NCBI GenBank assembly: GCA_913057785.1
Contig: CAJXPD010000012.1
Location: forward strand, 1 to 64,000
Source: an uncultured Lewinella sp.
GTDB lineage: Bacteria; Bacteroidota; Bacteroidia; Chitinophagales; Saprospiraceae
Direction of reading: 5' to 3'
Length of the DNA: 64,000 nucleotides
The position numbers and the translations under genes are program-made. Below are positions 34,979 through 44,057 of the stretch, piece after piece; positions within the stretch are counted from its first letter, which is position 1; every line of letters begins with the position of its first letter. Below the pieces are notes generated by a model. It searched no databases. It saw only the letters and a program-made list of their open reading frames with translations, and was not told where the DNA came from.

Positions 34979-35569
34979 ATGGATTCGGGACTTTCAGCAG
35001 CATATTGGGACCAGCGCTATCGCGATAGCAATACACCATGGGATATTGGTTATGTATCCCCTCCCCTACAGCATTTCTTAGATAAGATCACAGATAAGTC
35101 TCTAAGGATATTGATTCCTGGAGCAGGTAGGGCCTATGAGGCTCTGTATTTGCATCAACAAGGATTTGATCAAGTTTGGGTGTGTGACTGGGCGAAAGAA
35201 TCTTTTGCTTACCTCCAAAAGCAAGCACCCGATTTTCCAGCAGAACATTTCTTGATGGGAGACTTCTTTGAGCTGGAATTAGAAGTGGATCTGGTGGTGG
35301 AGCAAACCTTCTTTTGTGCTCTACCTCGAGAAAGGAGAGCGGACTATGTCCAAAAGATGGCCCAACTCCTGTCTCAGAACGGAAAACTTATGGGCTTACT
35401 CTTTGCTGCTGAATTTACTCATGCAGGCCCTCCTTTTGGTGGCTCTGAAGCGGAGTATCGGGATTTGCTCAGCGTTCATTTTGAGATTGATCAAATGGCC
35501 TTGGCTCCGGATTCGATAAAGCCACGATTAGGCAGGGAGCTATTTTTCGTGGCTTCCAAGAAGGATTAA
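34979..35569 (+). CDS. SAM-dependent methyltransferase, thiopurine S-methyltransferase (TPMT) family
   Basis: 196 residues. YWDQRYRDSNTPWDIGYVSP is the family N-terminus; ILIPGAGRAYEALYL is the SAM-binding glycine motif; VWVCDWAKESFAYLQ carries the ribose-binding acid; the end GRELFFVASKKD is typical. It methylates a small thiol or selenol compound, or another soft nucleophile; the substrate is not deducible. It begins three bases after the DUF4230 stop. Confidence 0.88.
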   Translation: MDSGLSAAYWDQRYRDSNTPWDIGYVSPPLQHFLDKITDKSLRILIPGAGRAYEALYLHQQGFDQVWVCDWAKESFAYLQKQAPDFPAEHFLMGDFFELELEVDLVVEQTFFCALPRERRADYVQKMAQLLSQNGKLMGLLFAAEFTHAGPPFGGSEAEYRDLLSVHFEIDQMALAPDSIKPRLGRELFFVASKKD

Positions 35570-35579
35570 AACCCCTTAT

Positions 35580-35612
35580 TTGAATTCAGTCTAAATAAAT
35601 TTTGTACATTTG
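35580..35612 (+). promoter_or_regulatory. Bacteroidota-type promoter of the LuxR-type regulator
   Basis: TTG at 35580-35582, 22-base spacer, TACATTTG at 35605-35612 (exact TAnnTTTG). The start codon is 26 bases downstream. Confidence 0.7.
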
Positions 35613-35638
35613 CCCTGTAAATGGAAAACAGGTAAGCC

Positions 35639-36292
35639 ATGTTATCGACTAACATCCTTCTAGCAGATCCAGAACATCTAACTCGCATTGGTTTGCGCAC
35701 CTTGGTGTCCAAAATCGACGGTTTAGAGATTGTGAGTGAGGTGAATAATGAGAAGGATCTCATGCAGGAACTGATTTCCAAATCTCCAGACATTGTTGTT
35801 TTAGATTATAACCATCCCAGCCACTTCTATCCCGCTTCCGTTTCTAAGATTAAAAAACAATTACCAGAGGCCAGGATCATGGTCATCACATCGGATAACG
35901 ATAAGGCAAATATCTATCAGGTTCTGGAACTGGGAGTTAACAGTTTTTTGACCAAGACCTGCGATGAGACGGAGTTCGTTGATGCGTTTAAAGCATTGGT
36001 TAAAGGCGAGAAGTTTTTCTGCACCCGAATCTTGGACTATCTGCTCGAAAAATCCTTTTCCCGACCAGAACCAATCCCCACTACTCCGCTCACACCTAGG
36101 GAAATTGAAATTGTAAGGTTAATCGCTAAAGGCTTGATTGCCAAAGAGATTGGAAGCGAGTTAAATCTGAGCACCCACACCATTTATACCCACCGAAAGA
36201 AGATTATGCGGAAGTTAAACATCAGTTCTTCTTCCGAATTAGTCATGTATGCCTTGAATGCTGGAATCATAGAAAGTCCTCTACCTAGATAA
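35639..36292 (+). CDS. Response regulator, NarL/LuxR type (orphan)
   Basis: 217 residues. A receiver domain (1-125) keeps the phosphoacceptor Asp56 (VVLDYNHP), Thr84 and Lys106 (SFLTKTCDE), but has only one residue of the acidic pair (LLADPEHLTR, where DD is usual). The C-terminal LuxR-type helix-turn-helix starts at LTPREIEIVRLIAKGLIAKE and includes LNLSTHTIYTHRKKIMRKLN. It should bind DNA as a dimer. No histidine kinase gene is adjacent. The next gene on the same strand, the LysM protein, has two palindromes in front of it and may be a target, but this is inference. Confidence 0.9.
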   Translation: MLSTNILLADPEHLTRIGLRTLVSKIDGLEIVSEVNNEKDLMQELISKSPDIVVLDYNHPSHFYPASVSKIKKQLPEARIMVITSDNDKANIYQVLELGVNSFLTKTCDETEFVDAFKALVKGEKFFCTRILDYLLEKSFSRPEPIPTTPLTPREIEIVRLIAKGLIAKEIGSELNLSTHTIYTHRKKIMRKLNISSSSELVMYALNAGIIESPLPR

Positions 36293-36338
36293 AGCAGACC
36301 TCACCCTCATGGATCGCTACCGTTGTCTGTAATTTCAG

Positions 36339-36354
36339 TCTATTTTAAAATAGA
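36339..36354. repeat. 16-base palindrome upstream of the LysM gene
   Basis: TCTATTTTAAAATAGA, perfect dyad, 150 bases before the LysM start codon and about 50 bases after the response-regulator stop. Candidate regulator-binding site. Confidence 0.45.
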
Positions 36355-36414
36355 TTTGATACATTACAACATTTCTTACACTGTCTTCGTTTTGATTATA
36401 CTTTTCACTGACAA

Positions 36415-36426
36415 ACTTGTACAAGT
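36415..36426. repeat. 12-base palindrome upstream of the LysM gene
   Basis: ACTTGTACAAGT, perfect dyad, 78 bases before the LysM start codon. Its spacing from the first palindrome is 60 bases. Confidence 0.4.
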
Positions 36427-36503
36427 GATTGATTTCATGTACCTTACCCCTTTCTTAACTTTCACATTTTTGGCACATTTCAGTTAAATTTAACTTGCTA
36501 TCT

Positions 36504-38501
36504 ATGAAATCGACAATTAACCGGCTAATTTTTTGCGCTCTAATTGCCGTCATCCCATTCCAATTATCTGCGGCCAGAATGTTTATCCTTTTCAACGAGG
36601 ATTGCATGGAACGATTGGAGTACCAATCGCCCAATAAGAATGTAGATCCTTTCGTAGCCTACCAGATTAACGTTGGTGACGGCGAAAAGGTGATCCTTGA
36701 AATTGGTCAAGAAAGTAGAAACACCACCTCTAAACTGCCAACTCCTACAGTCGGCTGCGATAATGGTGTTTTCAACTTGAGCATGGTTCAAAAGATCAAT
36801 GCGCACATCGATGAAGTTTTCTTAGTAGTCAAGAAAAATAACCGGCGCTACACAGTATCTCCTGTCAACTTTGCCACACACTTCATGGTAAAAAATGACC
36901 AGGTTTCTGTCTATTCGCCTAAGTACAAGTTTGAATTTAACACAAAGGAAGGTGCCATTGGAGAAAACATCTCTCGTGAATCCACCGCCGATGTCTTTTT
37001 TGAAGGAAGATTAGAAAAAGAATGTACAGGTGCATATGTGTTTCGACAAATAGCACAAGGAAGTCGTACGCCATACACTGATCTAGTGTTAATCCCAGAG
37101 GTGGGAATCATTGAAATGCGGAGTGGACAAACCCTCGATCAAGCCTTGACAAATGGCATGCAATTGACGAAGGTAAATGATGAAAAGTTTGATGACTACC
37201 TAGAGGAAAAATGTGAAGAATCCTTGTCTGACAATGTTTTGGCCAATACCAAGCCTGGTCAATCCGGCGGCACTGAGGTGACTCCTGCAGGCCCTATTGG
37301 ATATGATATGACCGTGAAGCAAGGGAACGTCAGACAAAGAAATAACAATGTGGTCAACACTAGGCCCAACACGGCTCCTGTTCCCCAATCTGCCAACCAA
37401 GTTGGTGGTACCAATCAGTATCATATTGTTAAGAAGGGAGAAACCTTATATCGTATTTCGAAGCAGTACAACATAACCGTAGGACAGATCAAAGCCTGGA
37501 ATAATCTTAATTCAAATCTGATTAAGACGGGCAGTCAATTGATGGTCGGTACGGTTGCTCCAACGGCAAATAGCTCGAATAACAATGTGGCTAGTACTGT
37601 ACCCAATACAGTTTCTAATCCAGCAAATACGGTAACTAATACCAATACGCAGAAACCAAGGTACTATCCAGCTCCTTATAATACGACCTATCGCCCAAAC
37701 AACAGTGCGGATACTCCTGTTGCCAATGAAGTACTCACCGCCAGAGGTGGTCAAAACACGTATGTTGTTAAACCAGGGGACACTGTTGCTTCTCTAGCTA
37801 TGCGTTTTGGCTATACAGAAGATAAGTTCAGAACGATGAATAATTTGGGCAGTAATGACTACGTGAAAATTGGACAAGAATTGAAGACAAGTGACTGCAA
37901 TTGTCCAACCCAAAGCTCTTCATTTCCAACAACCGAAGTGCCGCAAGAATTCAATGTGGTCCAGCAGGAGACGCCAGTTGAAAATAATGACAACTTTGGA
38001 ACTCCGAATACTGTGCAAAACCCAACCAGCACCGAACGCAGGTATCCTGTGAACTTCAATGACACACCAATCCAGACAACAAGTTCCACGCCTTACATTC
38101 CACAAAATGATGAGGCCTATCGAAATAGCACGAGTTCACCATCTCCTTTATATTCCCCTCGTGGAGTTCAGGCCAGTAATACTAATGCCAATAGTTCCTT
38201 ATTTGATACGGAACGCTCCGCTACCAACAGTTCTAGACAGCCTTCACCTTACGATGCGATCATTCCGAGTAGTTTTGATACCTACTCTCCGATTACAACA
38301 GGAGAAAAAGATCAAGCCACTAGAGGTGGTGTCGCCCCGAACAGAACAAATGCGAATCGCCGACAGCATGTGGTGCAGGATGGAGAGAATATTTTCCAAA
38401 TTGCTCGTATGTATAACATTACTACAGAAAGACTTCGAGCATTAAATGGATTGGAATTGGGCGAAGTGATTATCCCAACTCAAAAGCTCTACGTAGAATA
38501 G
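36504..38501 (+). CDS. Secreted protein with three LysM domains
   Basis: About 665 residues from ATG 36504 (a TTG at 36495 is in frame). Signal peptide LIFCALIAVIPFQLSAA. The first 240 residues form an unrecognised domain. Three LysM peptidoglycan-binding modules follow: HIVKKGETLYRISKQYN (about 310-353), YVVKPGDTVASLAMRFG (about 420-464) and HVVQDGENIFQIARMYN at the very C-terminus. They are joined by Asn/Thr/Ser/Pro-rich linkers of low complexity. No catalytic domain seen, so it probably tethers something to the cell wall or organises it. A strong terminator follows. Confidence 0.87.
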   Translation: MKSTINRLIFCALIAVIPFQLSAARMFILFNEDCMERLEYQSPNKNVDPFVAYQINVGDGEKVILEIGQESRNTTSKLPTPTVGCDNGVFNLSMVQKINAHIDEVFLVVKKNNRRYTVSPVNFATHFMVKNDQVSVYSPKYKFEFNTKEGAIGENISRESTADVFFEGRLEKECTGAYVFRQIAQGSRTPYTDLVLIPEVGIIEMRSGQTLDQALTNGMQLTKVNDEKFDDYLEEKCEESLSDNVLANTKPGQSGGTEVTPAGPIGYDMTVKQGNVRQRNNNVVNTRPNTAPVPQSANQVGGTNQYHIVKKGETLYRISKQYNITVGQIKAWNNLNSNLIKTGSQLMVGTVAPTANSSNNNVASTVPNTVSNPANTVTNTNTQKPRYYPAPYNTTYRPNNSADTPVANEVLTARGGQNTYVVKPGDTVASLAMRFGYTEDKFRTMNNLGSNDYVKIGQELKTSDCNCPTQSSSFPTTEVPQEFNVVQQETPVENNDNFGTPNTVQNPTSTERRYPVNFNDTPIQTTSSTPYIPQNDEAYRNSTSSPSPLYSPRGVQASNTNANSSLFDTERSATNSSRQPSPYDAIIPSSFDTYSPITTGEKDQATRGGVAPNRTNANRRQHVVQDGENIFQIARMYNITTERLRALNGLELGEVIIPTQKLYVE

Positions 38502-38521
38502 TGAGTTAAGCGCTCATGATG

Positions 38522-38560
38522 AAAAAGGGGGTGACGAAATTAATTCGTCACCCCCTTTTT
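38522..38560. terminator. Bidirectional terminator between LysM gene and PfkB-type kinase
   Basis: 17-bp GC-rich stem AAAAAGGGGGTGACGAA (38522-38538) with 38544-38560, A-run on one side and T-run on the other. It serves both converging genes. Confidence 0.9.
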
Positions 38561-38564
38561 GTTT

Positions 38565-39530
38565 TCAAACTATTCCCTCTACGTCTGTATACAGTTCTGA
38601 TCTAGAGACTTTAGCCGGGAGAGGGCCAAAACAGACCAGCTTCAATTCGGCCATTTTCCGTCCTGCTAGGGCCCTTTCTTCCAACGATACTCCGTCAAGC
38701 CAAGCGGTCAAATAGCCCGACCAAAAGGCGTCTCCTGCTCCTGTGGTATCTTTGACTTGAATTTCCCGTGAAGGTAGAAACAGACTTTGGCTGCCGTTTG
38801 AAACAAAACATCCTTCTGCCCCTAATGTAAAGCAGACCTCTTTTGCTCCTAAGGCGAGAAAGTGTTCTATAACCTCTGTCCTATCCCTGATTTCCCGATT
38901 GTACAGTCTTTGCCAATCCACATCGCTAACCTTAACCAACGCACCAAAGCTACAATACTTAGCAACGACATCTTGTGCCTTGTCCTGATCTGGCCAAATC
39001 TTAGGAGCATAATTTAGATCTATGGCCAACTGTCCTCCTTCCTTAGCCGCGAATTCTGCGGCGATCAAAATAGCCGAGCGAGCAGGTTCTCTACTCAAAC
39101 CAAAGCAAGTGGTATGGAAAATAGTGCACTCCCGAAGCATTTGAGGAGATAATTGTGCTTCAGTAATCTGGTAATCGGCAGCTCGATAAGCTTCAAAGTT
39201 CGAGACTCCCTTAGATCGAGTAACAAGGATTAAAGAGGTAGGCAGCTCAATGCGATACAACTGTGAACAGTCAATCGCCATTTGATCCACACATTGGAAA
39301 AGATATTCGCCCATGTCGTCCTGTCCAATGGTAGCGATAAGTTTTACCTTATTGTCCAAACGTGCCATATTCATGGACAGGTTGGCAGGGCTCCCGCCTT
39401 GTAGTCGCTTAAAGTCCTTTACTTCGTGCAAGTTATCAGCAAAATCTGAACTGATCAAATCTACCAACAACTCACCTACAGCAATAATATCGAAGCGCCG
39501 AGACCGCCGCGATACGCTGTTGGTGTGCAT
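38565..39530 (-). CDS. PfkB/ribokinase-family carbohydrate kinase
   Basis: 321 residues. FDIIAVGELLVDLISSDF is the family N-terminus, RLQGGSPANLSMNMARL the substrate lid region (PfkB signature 1), and VKDTTGAGDAFWSGYLTAWL signature 2, with the catalytic Asp. It phosphorylates a sugar such as fructose or 2-keto-3-deoxygluconate with ATP in the cytoplasm; GGSPAN is frequent in fructokinases. Divergent from the GH31 glucosidase, which suggests a shared role in sugar use. Confidence 0.9.
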   Translation of the reverse strand: MHTNSVSRRSRRFDIIAVGELLVDLISSDFADNLHEVKDFKRLQGGSPANLSMNMARLDNKVKLIATIGQDDMGEYLFQCVDQMAIDCSQLYRIELPTSLILVTRSKGVSNFEAYRAADYQITEAQLSPQMLRECTIFHTTCFGLSREPARSAILIAAEFAAKEGGQLAIDLNYAPKIWPDQDKAQDVVAKYCSFGALVKVSDVDWQRLYNREIRDRTEVIEHFLALGAKEVCFTLGAEGCFVSNGSQSLFLPSREIQVKDTTGAGDAFWSGYLTAWLDGVSLEERALAGRKMAELKLVCFGPLPAKVSRSELYTDVEGIV

Positions 39531-39649
39531 TGGATTCGAACGTTTTTGATATTGTTTGGACGAATTTATCCAAAAAATAAGTATCTAAAAAATTTCCTTT
39601 ACGTATTATTGGTCAATTGATATCTTTACCCCTAAACGACTCTAGATTT

Positions 39650-42175
39650 ATGTATGCAAAAGTTAAAGGTTCTTCCACTCGTCCCCAAGAGACCGCAGTT
39701 GCTAATGAATTAACCGCCGGAGTGGAAAGATATCCCGATGTTTTCTTTATTCACTCCCCTAATAAATTGGCCTCCTTAGAAACGCGCAAGAGGCAGTTTA
39801 TTTTTGAAGCAGAAAATGGCCTTAAACTCTGGATCAAAATCTATTCTCCCCGCATCATTAGAATCCGCTACGCAGTAGATGGCTTTTTTGAGCCGGAGTT
39901 TCCATATGCCTTAGATCCGACCTTCAAGGCAGCAAAGACAAGGGTCGAATGCAAGGAAAAGAAGAAGGTGGTTGAGATTAGCACCTCAGTGCTGAAGTGT
40001 GTGGTTTCCACCAAAGACCTACAAATAGACATTCAAGATGCGAAGACGGGGGCTTCAATCTGTACAGATAGTGCCGCGTTCGAAGCTCGATCGACTATCC
40101 TGAACGGCGTCGAATGGTTGAAGGTTCACAAATCTTCTAGCAAAACCGTTCGGTACTATGGACTAGGCGACAAGAGTTGTTCTCTAGATATGCGAGGGCA
40201 GAAATTGCAGAACTGGAACTCAGATTCTTTCGGATATAGTAAAACTTCCGATCCTTTGTATCGTAGTATACCGTTCTATTACGCCCTTGATGAAGGCCAA
40301 GCTTATGGCATCTTCCTACACAATAGTAACAGAAGTTTATTTGATTTTGATAGCAAACGTAAAGGCAGCTGCACCATAGAGACCAAAGGTGGCCAGATGG
40401 ACTATTTCTTCATTTACGGCCCGGAACTGGATCAAGTAGCTGGACAGTACATGGAAATGACGGGTAAGCCGGAGCTTCCCCCATTGTGGTCTCTCGGATT
40501 TCATCAGTGCCGGTGGAGTTATTTTCCAGAATCAAGAGTGGTACATCTCGCCGATACATTTCGGGAAAAAGAGATTCCTTGCGACGCCATCTATCTAGAT
40601 ATAGACTATATGGATGGGTATCGATGTTTCACCTGGAATCACGATCACTTCCCCAAGCCTAAAAAAATGATCAAGAAGCTGCGGAAAAAAGGTTTTCATA
40701 CCGTAGTAATGATCGACCCCGGGATCAAAGTGGATAAAGATTATCATGTATACAGTGAAGGGATAGAAAAAGATGCCTTTTGCCGACGTACAGATGGCAC
40801 CTTAATGACCGGACCAGTATGGCCGCCCGATTGCGTTTGGCCAGACTTCACTGACCCCGAGGTGAGAGAATGGTGGGGCCCGTTGTATGAAGACTTGTAT
40901 GTTCGTGATGATGTTAGCGGTTTCTGGAATGACATGAATGAACCTGCCGTATTCAAGGTAAACAGCCTTACCTTCCCTGACGAAGTACATCATCACTTTG
41001 AAGGACAAGGCGCCAATCATGCCAAAGCTCATAATATTTACGGTCAGCAAATGGCCAGGGCTACCTATGAGGGCTTGAAAGATTTGAAACCTGAAAAACG
41101 ACCATTCTTGGTGACCCGAGCTACTTTTTCGGGAGGACAGCGATTTGCTGCGGTCTGGACTGGGGATAATCTGGCCGATTGGGAACACCTTAGACTGGCA
41201 AATCTTCAATGTCAGCGTTTAAGCCTTTCTGGGTTCTCCTTTGTTGGAACCGATATTGGCGGTTTTGCCGGCGTTCCAAGTGGCGAGTTATTGGTTCGTT
41301 GGTTGCAGTTGGCTATTTTCCATCCTTTCTACCGCATTCATTCTATGGGTAACAATGTGGATGGAGCTGCAGAAGCTGAGGCGGATCAGGTAGCAGAAGC
41401 TGAAAGATTGAACCGGCTTGATCAAGAGCCTTGGGCCTTTGGAGAGGAGACTGAAGCTCTAGCTAAAGCAGCCATTGAGTTACGATACGAACTTCTTCCC
41501 TATATATACTCGGCATTTTATCAACATGTGTATGATGGACTTCCTGTGCTTAGATCTTTGGCCTTCGTTGATCAAAATGATCCAAATACCCATAAAAGGG
41601 AGAATGAATTCATGTTTGGGGACCAGCTTTTGGTTTCTCCGGTAGTAAAAGAGAAAGCACGCTCCGTATCCACTTATTTACCGAAAGGTCAGTGGTTTGA
41701 CTACTACACGGGAAGGTCATATATGGGTGGAAAGCGATACAGCATTTCTACGAAGATCGACCGTATTCCCATTTTTGCCAAAGCGGGAGCCGTTATTCCA
41801 CATTTCCCGGTCATGCAGTATACCGGAGAAGTGCCGGTCAAGGAAATAACCTTAAACGTTTACGCGGGCAGCGGTTTCGGTCAATGCTACCTCGATGCTG
41901 GTGATGGGTATGGCTATCTGAAGAAAGACTTTAAACTCTGCCAATACACCACGGAGCTATCCGAAAATGGCAGCCTGCAAATCAAACAAGAACAGAACGG
42001 AAAATACAAAGCAGATTGTAAGGTGTACAAGCTTAAATTATATGGGTTCGAGTCTCCCCCTAAAGAGATAATGATTGACAAGAAGGCCTATTCCTGTAAG
42101 AATGAGGATGGCATATTGGTTATTAAAAAGGTTCCGTTTAAGTTCAGTAGCATTGTAGTTCAGCCCGCAGGCTAG
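39650..42175 (+). CDS. Glycoside hydrolase family 31 alpha-glucosidase
   Basis: About 841 residues from ATG 39650 (the frame opens earlier at a non-ATG codon, 39617). No signal peptide, so probably cytoplasmic. GH31 marks: LPPLWSLGFHQCRWSYFPE, CDAIYLDIDYMDGYRCFTW, VSGFWNDMNEPAVF with the nucleophile Asp, TRATFSGGQRFAAVWTGDNLADW with the acid/base Asp, and FVGTDIGGFAG. It releases glucose from the non-reducing end of alpha-glucans or oligosaccharides. C-terminal beta domains complete the fold. Divergent from the PfkB-type kinase. Confidence 0.94.
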   Translation: MYAKVKGSSTRPQETAVANELTAGVERYPDVFFIHSPNKLASLETRKRQFIFEAENGLKLWIKIYSPRIIRIRYAVDGFFEPEFPYALDPTFKAAKTRVECKEKKKVVEISTSVLKCVVSTKDLQIDIQDAKTGASICTDSAAFEARSTILNGVEWLKVHKSSSKTVRYYGLGDKSCSLDMRGQKLQNWNSDSFGYSKTSDPLYRSIPFYYALDEGQAYGIFLHNSNRSLFDFDSKRKGSCTIETKGGQMDYFFIYGPELDQVAGQYMEMTGKPELPPLWSLGFHQCRWSYFPESRVVHLADTFREKEIPCDAIYLDIDYMDGYRCFTWNHDHFPKPKKMIKKLRKKGFHTVVMIDPGIKVDKDYHVYSEGIEKDAFCRRTDGTLMTGPVWPPDCVWPDFTDPEVREWWGPLYEDLYVRDDVSGFWNDMNEPAVFKVNSLTFPDEVHHHFEGQGANHAKAHNIYGQQMARATYEGLKDLKPEKRPFLVTRATFSGGQRFAAVWTGDNLADWEHLRLANLQCQRLSLSGFSFVGTDIGGFAGVPSGELLVRWLQLAIFHPFYRIHSMGNNVDGAAEAEADQVAEAERLNRLDQEPWAFGEETEALAKAAIELRYELLPYIYSAFYQHVYDGLPVLRSLAFVDQNDPNTHKRENEFMFGDQLLVSPVVKEKARSVSTYLPKGQWFDYYTGRSYMGGKRYSISTKIDRIPIFAKAGAVIPHFPVMQYTGEVPVKEITLNVYAGSGFGQCYLDAGDGYGYLKKDFKLCQYTTELSENGSLQIKQEQNGKYKADCKVYKLKLYGFESPPKEIMIDKKAYSCKNEDGILVIKKVPFKFSSIVVQPAG

Positions 42176-42197
42176 AGGTCATAACCGCACTTATAAC

Positions 42198-43901
42198 TCA
42201 ATACTTTTCATGGAAGTACTCATGGGTACCGACTTCCTTGTTGATTTTATTGGTTGCCTCTTGAGCTCTTAGCTCAACTCTACGAATTTTACCACTAATC
42301 GTTTTTGGTAGCGATTCAGGAAATTCAATAATGCGAGGCACCTTGTATTTGGCCAAACCTTGCTCCGAATATTTAAACAAATCGTGAGCCAGGGCTTCGC
42401 TAGCTTGAACCCCTGCCCGAAGGATGACAAATGCCTTTACGGCATAACCCCGCATTTCATGTGGACTTGCCACTACAGCAGCCTCCACGACATCAGGGTG
42501 TTCAACCAACACACTTTCTACCTCAAAGGGTCCAATGCGATAAGCCGAAGCCTTAATGACATCATCGTTGCGTCCAATAAACCAGATAAAACCATCTTCG
42601 TCTTTATAGGCTTTATCCCCAGTATAATATAGCCCATGCTTAAAGGCTTTACCTGTTCGTTCAGCGTCTTCTAAATATTCAATGAAAATCCCATTGTGTC
42701 GGCGCTCATCTAGCTTTACGCAAATTACCCCTTCTTCCAATGGTGGCACCTCTTTCCCTTCTTCATTATGGATTCCAATATTATACATGAACATTCCCTT
42801 GCCCATCGATCCTGGCTTGAGTGGCTGCCCCGTTAGATTTCCAGCTAAACATGTTGTCTCAGTCTGGCCATAGCCATCTCTTATCCGAATTCCTGTCCCT
42901 TTCTCCCATTGATCAATCACATCAGGGTTTAAAGGTTCTCCGGCGGCACAGCTGGTTCGTAACTTCAGGTCGAACTGCCTTAAGTCCTCCTGAATCAGCA
43001 TACGTAAAACTGTTGGGGAACCGCAAAATGTTGTAATTCCATACTCACTCATAGCTGCCAATTGTTCCTTTGGTACAAATGCATCTACCTGATTGGCAAA
43101 TATCGTAGCCCCCATATTCCAAGGTGCGAAAAAGCTACTCCAAGCAAACTTTGCCCAGCCTGGAGAAGAAATATTATAATGTACATCACCATGTCTACAT
43201 CCTACCCAAGCAGCCGTAGACAAATGTCCGAAGGGATAAGTAAAATGGGTGTGCACAACTACTTTTGGAAGCCCGGTAGTCCCTGATGTAAAGAAATACA
43301 GAAAGGGATCATCAGCGAGCGTCGATGCTGCGGTAGCAGAAACCGGCTCGTTGTCCGCATCTGCCAAGGAAATCCACCCATCTCTTGTTCCTTCCGTCAA
43401 AATCTTAAGTTTCATCTTTTTCCCAAATTGCTGCTCGGCCTCATCCAGCTTGGGCGCTCCCTGCTGATCAGAGATTACAATTTCCGGAAACAGCGATTCA
43501 AAACGGTACAAAAGGTCCCTTGCACTGAGATTCGTCGCCGTAGGCATCAGTATGAATCCTCCCTTTATAGTAGTCAGGAAACTCAACCAATTGGCCGGGA
43601 CTAGTGGCAAAAGCGAATAGATATGATCGCCTGCTCTAGCACCATGGTTTCGCATTAGGTTGAGCAGCTGATTGGAAGACTCATAAATCTCTCTAAAGCT
43701 AAAAATCTTTTCCTCATCACCATATCGCCAAATCAGCGCCCGATCTGACGGGAAGGCCTCCACATTTAGTGGGTAAAAGATGTCCTCTACCCAGTTAAAA
43801 TATTCTGGTTTTTCCAGCTTATATTCCGACAGCTGTGTATAGTCATGAGCAGCAAGATCTCTGCGAACCTTACTAAAGAAAGACCTAATATCCATATCCA
43901 T
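42198..43901 (-). CDS. AMP-dependent acyl-CoA synthetase (medium-chain/acetyl-CoA synthetase-like)
   Basis: 567 residues. Adenylate-forming enzyme: YFFTSGTTGLPKVVVHTH is the phosphate loop, GYGQTETTCLAG the adenine/Mg motif, YYTGDKAYKDEDGFIWFIGR the hinge with the ribose-binding Asp, and LPKTISGKIRRVEL has the catalytic Lys of the mobile C-domain. It activates a carboxylate to the acyl-AMP, then the CoA thioester. Layout and length fit medium-chain acyl-CoA synthetases; chain length is not deducible. Divergent from an AraC regulator, which may control it. Confidence 0.92.
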   Translation of the reverse strand: MDMDIRSFFSKVRRDLAAHDYTQLSEYKLEKPEYFNWVEDIFYPLNVEAFPSDRALIWRYGDEEKIFSFREIYESSNQLLNLMRNHGARAGDHIYSLLPLVPANWLSFLTTIKGGFILMPTATNLSARDLLYRFESLFPEIVISDQQGAPKLDEAEQQFGKKMKLKILTEGTRDGWISLADADNEPVSATAASTLADDPFLYFFTSGTTGLPKVVVHTHFTYPFGHLSTAAWVGCRHGDVHYNISSPGWAKFAWSSFFAPWNMGATIFANQVDAFVPKEQLAAMSEYGITTFCGSPTVLRMLIQEDLRQFDLKLRTSCAAGEPLNPDVIDQWEKGTGIRIRDGYGQTETTCLAGNLTGQPLKPGSMGKGMFMYNIGIHNEEGKEVPPLEEGVICVKLDERRHNGIFIEYLEDAERTGKAFKHGLYYTGDKAYKDEDGFIWFIGRNDDVIKASAYRIGPFEVESVLVEHPDVVEAAVVASPHEMRGYAVKAFVILRAGVQASEALAHDLFKYSEQGLAKYKVPRIIEFPESLPKTISGKIRRVELRAQEATNKINKEVGTHEYFHEKY

Positions 43902-44008
43902 TATCTTATATACTTGGTATTGACAATTTCCGCTAGATATAAATAACTGAAAATAAATCCTATTTTAACAGAAGAATATTCAACAGTAACTAAACATGGC
44001 GAAAGATC

Positions 44009-44037
44009 AATTGGCATGATGTAAGTATCATCCAATT
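44009..44037. promoter_or_regulatory. Inverted repeat, candidate operator of the AraC gene
   Basis: AATTGG-C-ATGAT (44009-44020), six-base spacer GTAAGT, then ATCAT-CCAATT (44027-44037). The two arms match over 11 bases with one bulged C. It lies 20 bases before the AraC start codon in the gap shared with the acyl-CoA synthetase gene. Confidence 0.5.
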
Positions 44038-44057
44038 TAATTGTAAAATACTCCATT

